Source: Asparagopsis taxiformis
Lineage: Eukaryota; Rhodophyta; Florideophyceae; Bonnemaisoniales; Bonnemaisoniaceae
Assembly (NCBI GenBank): GCA_030407315.1
Contig: JALQPE010002984.1
Coordinates: 1 to 64,000 of the forward strand
Reading direction: 5' to 3'
Length of the DNA stretch: 64,000 nucleotides
In this document: in pieces, positions 58,581 through 64,000 of the stretch
Layout: every line of letters begins with the position of its first letter
Numbering within the stretch: position 1 is the first letter of the stretch
Position numbers and translations under genes: made by a program
Notes under the pieces: generated by a model
Databases searched by the model: none
What the model saw: only the letters and a program-made list of their open reading frames with translations
What the model was told of the DNA's origin: nothing

Positions 58581-61500
58581 TCAGCTCGTCGCTCTACTCG
58601 GACCTGCAAGGTTTCCCGTTTCTATGCGTCCCATCGCCATCATCACTGCCTCTACAATCCTTCCGATAAACGTCTTCCGCTTCTCCGCAGCCTCGTTTCC
58701 GTCTTCGTTTGTCGCATTTTCAAAATTCTCAATTCCTGTAATGCCCCTCATTTCCCGAAGACCCTGTACAACGTCTGCAATCCCATATTCGCTGTTCCAC
58801 GCCATTCGTTGCAGAAATTCTTCTGTCATCAGCACTTTGTTCCCATTTTCATCCGTGATCAACAGTGCATTTCTACAATCTTCCAGCGTTAATCGATAGA
58901 ACACAGGGATTATAATCACTCCCCTTTCACCAGCACTCCTGAAGCGTCGTAGGAAACACAGTAATTCCTTCATGGTCCATGGACGACCAGCGAATTGCGG
59001 TGACAGAATCACCACTGCTATCCTTGCTGTCTCCATTGCGCCGTCCATTTTCTGAGGAGCATTCTGCCCGGGATGTAGTTCCCTCTTGTCCAAGAATACT
59101 TTGAGACCATTTGCGACAAGTGCATCAAACAGTGGTTCGGCAATGAATAGTTTGTCGGGACCGGCATGACTTATGAAGACGTCGTAGACTTCTTCAGGTC
59201 CGGAATTTGTGATTTTGTTCTGTGGCGGGGATGGCAGAGGCTCGGGGAGGAGTGGAAGAGGAGGTGGATTGCGCGGCGGGAGATGGGTTTTCTCAGTGAT
59301 TAGATCGACATAGCACATACCCCTGTACACTGATGAGAATATTAATCGGAATGTATCGGCGATATAATGGGCTCCAATCACATCATCCTCCATGGTGGCA
59401 ATGGTGAATAACGATCGGCCGTGTTCGTACTTGACATTTCGTGGAAAACGGAAGGGCCGCCCGTTGTACTGCTCATTGTAGACCAAGCGAGGGGTTACTG
59501 TGTTACTCATTGCGGTGCTATCGCCGTCCAGATGTGTTTCGTCCATGGGTTCTCCTGACGATACATTCCAAGACACAGACTTTGTCTCGACAGTCGGTGG
59601 ATTCCCGTCAAATCGGTTCCAGTTCCGGTTCGGTTTTGCGGCTGCGAAAGCTGAAATAACTGTACTGTCTGAACTGAACGACAGTAGCCCAACTTTCTTG
59701 TACATTTGTTCAACTCGTGCCGTACTACTCGAGTCTCCAGAATTCGATGCGTCATCCTGTTCATCGCGTGTCAACGGTAACTCCCATTTCTCAAGATCAG
59801 AGAGCGAGTGCAAAATAGTTCCATTCTGCGCGTCAACGATGTGAACAACACAACTACCAAGAATAGAATAGGCGACGAGTCGCTGGTTGTTTGATATGGC
59901 CAGTAATTGTGGCAGATGCCAACTATCATGCGTGGGTTTTTCGAAACTGGAAATGACGCGATCGATGCGATCACACACGTCACACACGTTGCGTATCTCC
60001 ATCCGTTCCGAACTGAGATTCAACGTCACCATTGATGTCCCATTCTCAGAAACTCCAAATTTCATGACGCCCTGAAGAAATGCACCGACCGCATCGTCGC
60101 TGCAGTCGACTTGTCGCGCATCCCAAATTTGTACTCGACCGCCACTCATTATGAATAGTTCCGGGCCGTCTCCCAGATCGAACGAATCGAAAATGAAAGT
60201 TGACGAAATAGGGAGAGTGTGCGCCAGTGACACGTCACGACCACCGTTCCCCACCCGCCATACGTTTGTTCCCTTGAGGCCCACAGAATACAACAAGTGT
60301 TCATGGCCACTGAACAGGACGCCAACCACATCAGTGTCATGTTCGTGAGGTGATGTCCATAGTGGCTCACCACTCGGCACGTCCCAAAGCCGAACGCTTC
60401 TGTCATCCGACGACAACGCTGAGGCCAATAGTCTCCCATCAGCGCTCAATGCCACGCTGGTCACCAATCTTGTGAGCCCCTTGAATACAGTGCCACTGTC
60501 GTCGAAGCTTTTCGTATCCCATGCACGAATCGTCCCATCCCACGATCCAGACACCATCACAGTTTCGCTTCCTCCCATTGCCAGCGAAGTCACTAGATCA
60601 GAATGCGCGGCGACAGTTCGAATTACTCTTCTGCTCGTTGTATCTAGAACCAGTAGTCGCCCTTTCTTGGTTCCTAGAACCGCTTTCTTAGACGACGGTA
60701 ACACTTGCATACAATGGATCTCCTCTTCTTCGTCTTCTACGTCTGCTTGCATTGATTGCAACTTCTTCTCCTCTTTCCAGATTGTCACTTGTCCTCTTCT
60801 ACTGCATGAATACGTCAACCCCGAAGTGCGGTCGAAAAACACGCCCACGATAGCACTATTTTCTTCTCCATCCAGCGTCTTCTTCACCCTCCCATCTCGA
60901 CCATCCAACACCCATATCTTCCCACTCCGCCCTCCCACAATCACTTCTTCCCCTCCACCCCGCACACACATGCATTCTCCATATCCCTCTACCAACAGTA
61001 CACGTCGCAACAAGCTTCTCCCACTCGTCAACACCCCAGGCCCACAACGAGCCCAAGGCCGCTCCGCATATTCCTCAATACTGCACACTATTCGCTCTAC
61101 CAACCCACTCTCGCTAACAACATCGCGCAATCGCCCAAATAGTTGAAACGTACATTCTTCTCGATTCTTCATACAATACGGTATCATACAAAGCCGCATT
61201 GATCTTGCGATAACATCCAAATCACGGGCTATTCTTCTTCCAGCTTCTGTCTTCTCTTCTTCTTCTAAATGCTTTCGTACCAGTTCCAGCTCGCTCATGA
61301 CCTTCTGGAACGGTGCTCGCTCTTCATCCTTATTCATCTTCTCGGTCCACCGATAATCCGTCAACAACTTGAGCGTCGCACTCACCCGCCCAGCTCCGAG
61401 CAGGTGTCGTACCACGTTCTCCCTCATGTACTTCTCCTCCGTCTTCAGTTCCCACCATGTGTCTTCTCCACTCTCCGTACTCGCTCCTACTTCATTCGAT

Positions 61501-63005
61501 GCATGATCTTCAGCAGCCCCTTGACTAGTCCGTAGTGATCCCCGGTATCCATCCACGACCCGACAATGCCACCCTCGTACTCCCTCCTTCCCCTCTGCCA
61601 TTTCTACACACACATCGTGAACAAGATCATGAAGTCGGATCCCCCTCACTAGCCCTCCCTCATCTTCATCAAGTGATACTAGACTGTGTCTCGAAAACAT
61701 CCTCACCCTTGCTAGCCCATCGTCTACGCCCCACATCTTCTCGATCACACACAATGGAATACACATCTGCTTTTCCACTACGCAAAACGATCGAAACATC
61801 TCCCCAATCGTCATGCTCTTCCCCTTCCACCCTCTCTCCAGCGACCCTAAGCTCGTCTGGATAGCTGCATCCAGCCCCCCATGTCTACGACCACTCTCTG
61901 CATCACGAAGTTCTACACTACTCCGCTTCAGACTCTCCCAGTATTGCACAATTGCATTCGACCTACACGCATCTGTGCATCGACCAATCACTTCTTGCAT
62001 CCCAGACCCTGCAATACTCAGTGCCAGTGGTAGTCCCGCACATAGGTCAACAATGTTGTCCAGTGCATCACGATTGCCCGATGACCACGACACAAGCCTG
62101 GTACAGTCGATCCCAGCATACCCGCACAGAATTGCGATGCATGTTTCCCTCCGCACATCTCCAGGACTCACTGCAATTGACACATCATGCGTAGGTACAC
62201 GGCCTATCGCCTCATTCCTCGTTGACGTCAGCACCTTGCAACTTCCTCCATCCATTTCCTGGACACCTTTGCAAGCAATGTCTACCAACTTGTAGACAGT
62301 GGGATCGAGATCCCACACGTCGTCAAAGATGAGGAGAAAGCGCTTCGGAACGAGTAGGTCAACAAGCTTCTCCATCATGTTCACATGAGTGTCGTCATTT
62401 GCAGTGAGTTCAACGAATTTGGGGAGGAAATCTGGGAATGCGTCGGTGACAATCTGCTTCAGCTGGTTCAACAGCCTCTGCACTTTGGCGTCATGACCGA
62501 GTTCAATGAACCACACGCCGTCCGGGAACCTTTGCCAAACATCTGCACATCTGCCGAGGGCGCGCAGGATGGTTGTTTTGCCTGCGCCACCCATGCCGAC
62601 GAGAGCTATGGCGTTATTGTTTGGGTCATCGGACAGGAGGGCGTGCTTGGCCTTGCTTTCTGGAGTGCAGGAGTTTCGGGAAAAGTCGAGGACAATCTGG
62701 CGGGAATTTCGGGGGACGTGGAAGACAGCGGGCTGTGGGGTACGTGATGGTTGGGCGAGAGACAATGCAGGAGTGGAGTGGGGAAGCGGGTGAGATGGGT
62801 GGGACACTGGGTGGAGTGGGGGAGATGATGGGGGCTGCGTCGGTGGATGGGAATCGGTGGGCGCGGAATCAGCTACAGCGGGAGGGGCAGAGGTCGTTTG
62901 ATGGGCGTTGTCAGATGTAGGGACTGGATGGGACGGTGGAGGGATGGCGTTGGGGCGGGCGGAGGTGGGGACAGGGTGGTCTGGTTGAGAGAAGGAATGA
63001 CCCAT
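58581..63005 (-). CDS. NLR3: NB-ARC/WD40 receptor with C-terminal TIR domain
   Basis: 1474 codons, intact, the close paralogue of NLR2. It starts MGHSFSQP: Gly2 with Ser6 fits an N-myristoylation signal. NB-ARC: GMGGAGKTT (137-145), FLLIFDDVWDLD, GLPLALSIAG, IRLHDLVHDV. WD40-like blades over about 665-1235 (GTIRAWDT, SVRLWDVPSGE, VQIWDARQ). TIR at about 1272-1415 (VYDVFISHAGPDK, VFLDKRELHPGQ, SPQFAGRPWTMKEL, IIPVFYRLT) with E1347 at the catalytic glutamate position. Differences from NLR2 concentrate in the WD40 blades, linker and TIR, while the NB-ARC is nearly the same, as expected if sensor and output diverge. The conserved leader before the ATG supports the start. Confidence 0.93.
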   Translation of the reverse strand: MGHSFSQPDHPVPTSARPNAIPPPSHPVPTSDNAHQTTSAPPAVADSAPTDSHPPTQPPSSPPLHPVSHPSHPLPHSTPALSLAQPSRTPQPAVFHVPRNSRQIVLDFSRNSCTPESKAKHALLSDDPNNNAIALVGMGGAGKTTILRALGRCADVWQRFPDGVWFIELGHDAKVQRLLNQLKQIVTDAFPDFLPKFVELTANDDTHVNMMEKLVDLLVPKRFLLIFDDVWDLDPTVYKLVDIACKGVQEMDGGSCKVLTSTRNEAIGRVPTHDVSIAVSPGDVRRETCIAILCGYAGIDCTRLVSWSSGNRDALDNIVDLCAGLPLALSIAGSGMQEVIGRCTDACRSNAIVQYWESLKRSSVELRDAESGRRHGGLDAAIQTSLGSLERGWKGKSMTIGEMFRSFCVVEKQMCIPLCVIEKMWGVDDGLARVRMFSRHSLVSLDEDEGGLVRGIRLHDLVHDVCVEMAEGKEGVRGWHCRVVDGYRGSLRTSQGAAEDHASNEVGASTESGEDTWWELKTEEKYMRENVVRHLLGAGRVSATLKLLTDYRWTEKMNKDEERAPFQKVMSELELVRKHLEEEEKTEAGRRIARDLDVIARSMRLCMIPYCMKNREECTFQLFGRLRDVVSESGLVERIVCSIEEYAERPWARCGPGVLTSGRSLLRRVLLVEGYGECMCVRGGGEEVIVGGRSGKIWVLDGRDGRVKKTLDGEENSAIVGVFFDRTSGLTYSCSRRGQVTIWKEEKKLQSMQADVEDEEEEIHCMQVLPSSKKAVLGTKKGRLLVLDTTSRRVIRTVAAHSDLVTSLAMGGSETVMVSGSWDGTIRAWDTKSFDDSGTVFKGLTRLVTSVALSADGRLLASALSSDDRSVRLWDVPSGEPLWTSPHEHDTDVVGVLFSGHEHLLYSVGLKGTNVWRVGNGGRDVSLAHTLPISSTFIFDSFDLGDGPELFIMSGGRVQIWDARQVDCSDDAVGAFLQGVMKFGVSENGTSMVTLNLSSERMEIRNVCDVCDRIDRVISSFEKPTHDSWHLPQLLAISNNQRLVAYSILGSCVVHIVDAQNGTILHSLSDLEKWELPLTRDEQDDASNSGDSSSTARVEQMYKKVGLLSFSSDSTVISAFAAAKPNRNWNRFDGNPPTVETKSVSWNVSSGEPMDETHLDGDSTAMSNTVTPRLVYNEQYNGRPFRFPRNVKYEHGRSLFTIATMEDDVIGAHYIADTFRLIFSSVYRGMCYVDLITEKTHLPPRNPPPLPLLPEPLPSPPQNKITNSGPEEVYDVFISHAGPDKLFIAEPLFDALVANGLKVFLDKRELHPGQNAPQKMDGAMETARIAVVILSPQFAGRPWTMKELLCFLRRFRSAGERGVIIIPVFYRLTLEDCRNALLITDENGNKVLMTEEFLQRMAWNSEYGIADVVQGLREMRGITGIENFENATNEDGNEAAEKRKTFIGRIVEAVMMAMGRIETGNLAGPSRATS

Positions 63006-63500
63006 GATACTAGAAGTGTGCGCGGAGGGAAGAGAGAGAAGATTGTTAGTCGGAGAGCTGAATAGTACGGACGGAGAGGCAAAGATGGAGGTGGTGGGCG
63101 TTGGGTGTATGGATGGTACAAGAAGGGAAGAGTTGCGAGTCGAGAAGTGGAGGAGTGGCGCGAGCTGAGATGATTTGAGGTGCGGTGTTACGCGGTGTTG
63201 CTGCGAGGGTGGTTTGGAGAGCGAACTGAGTGGAAGAGGATGGATTGATACGAATAGTTGAGGCAGCTGGTGGGGAGAAGATTGTCAGTTGGCGAGGTGA
63301 ATGGCACGAACGGGGAGGCAAGGAAGGATAGAGGCAATAGGCGGTGGGCGTATGGACGGTACGAACGCGGAAGAATTGTGAGCCGAGTTGTGGTGCGATG
63401 TGTGATGTGGTGCTAGTGCGGTGCAGTGTTGGGCTGCGCGGTATTGTTGCGAGTGCTGTGTGCTGCGCAAATGGATCAGAAGTCGATGGATTGATTGGAA
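63006..63500 (-). promoter_or_regulatory. NLR3 5' region with a tandem duplication (about 240-bp units)
   Basis: Units start at about 63044 (GTTAGTCGGAGAGCTGAATA) and 63283 (GTCAGTTGGCGAGGTGAATG), matching the NLR2 array unit for unit. The array therefore pre-dates the gene duplication. Leader TCCGCGCACACTTCTAG next to the ATG. Confidence 0.6.
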
Positions 63501-64000
63501 CAGTTTGCTCAGCAAGTTGCGAGACAGGGAATGTGATAGCGCATTGCTGCCATCAAATATTCAGCTGCATACGAGGGAGGAGGCGTACTAAAATTATAGG
63601 TAGAACTGGGAATATCGTAAGATATCTTGGTTCCAACTCTTGCTGATAGGCCAATATGACGTGTCGGGAGTCGTCCACGTGTCCGCACCCTGTTTGCGGG
63701 GAGTGAACATACTACGTTTCTATTGGATGTATGCGGGTAGTCGTCCATGTATCATCCGGAACGTACACCGGGACTACGGTTCGTGTACACTGCCTCACGG
63801 TGTATGATACAAAGTGTACCATGGGGTACACTATCGCCAGATGCATAGAATAGTGTACTCATCTAATTTGAATTATTCCACTCGCGCGGATGCGGGACAT
63901 GAATTGACGTTGTCCCCTATTCATTGCCACGTTCCGACGACATTGCCAACGGTTGAGGTCAAGTCGTTCGAGTGTGTAGTCGCGTTGCGATTGTAGCAAA
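63501..64000. repeat. Duplicated NLR flank (NLR3 side) with empty insertion sites
   Basis: Collinear with 51680-55200 but without the solo LTR (site at 63514-63518), the 570-bp repeat (about 63545-63575) and the hAT element (63626-63633). The window ends inside this flank. Confidence 0.8.

Overview
The window is eukaryotic nuclear DNA, dominated by transposable elements and by a small family of very large immune-type receptor genes. Long reading frames run without introns: two are 1474 codons each and one is 1357. The repertoire is LTR retrotransposons (Ty1/copia and Ty3/gypsy with a chromodomain), a hAT DNA transposon, a DDE-type transposase of uncertain superfamily, and NB-ARC/WD40/TIR proteins. 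Intron-poor genes in retrotransposon seas, and copia elements with very short LTRs primed by half an initiator tRNA, suggest a red alga to me. That is inference only; no ribosomal or organelle marker is present to prove it.

Layout. 1-8.7 kb: a decayed gene with a 2OG-Fe(II) dioxygenase-like C-terminal domain, three palindromic fold-back elements, and a DDE-type transposase split over three frames. 8.7-14.3 kb: mostly non-coding and repeat-rich, with hairpins, a 45-bp minisatellite followed by two perfect palindromes, an 84-bp tandem repeat, a fragment of an unknown minus-strand gene, a dense TGTAAG cluster and a CpG-rich stretch. 14.3-20.9 kb: an old gypsy element split by a complete copia element (copia-1). 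21.2-22.3 kb: a solo LTR and unique DNA. 22.3-28.0 kb: a complete copia-like element (copia-3) inserted about 340 bp upstream of receptor gene NLR1. 28.3-32.3 kb: NLR1, a pseudogene that has lost its TIR domain. 32.3-44.2 kb: a roughly 570-bp dispersed repeat interrupted by copia-2 and by gypsy-2. 46.7-51.1 kb: NLR2 (minus strand, intact). 51.1-55.2 kb: its duplicated 5' region, carrying a solo LTR, an inverted copy of the 570-bp repeat and a hAT element. 57.9-58.1 kb: tail of a fourth, eroded receptor. 58.6-63.0 kb: NLR3 (minus strand, intact), followed by a 5' region that is the uninterrupted counterpart of the NLR2 flank.

How the parts relate. NLR2 and NLR3 are tandem paralogues of identical length with the order disordered N-terminus, NB-ARC, helical arm, WD40 propeller(s), C-terminal TIR. 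By family knowledge the WD40 part would sense, the NB-ARC would switch and oligomerise on ATP, and the TIR (with its catalytic glutamate in place) would act as an NAD-consuming or signalling output. NLR1 and NLR3 begin with Met-Gly and could be N-myristoylated, which suggests membrane anchoring. A TIR domain at the C-terminus behind a WD40 sensor is the reverse of the plant TIR-NB-LRR order, and I regard this receptor family as the most interesting system in the window. The flanks of the paralogues work as internal controls: each insertion in the NLR2 flank can be read against an empty site in the NLR3 flank, and the two retrotransposons in the 33-44 kb repeat against the empty copy at 52 kb. 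Most coding lesions are single missing bases, so a sequencing or assembly contribution should be kept in mind.
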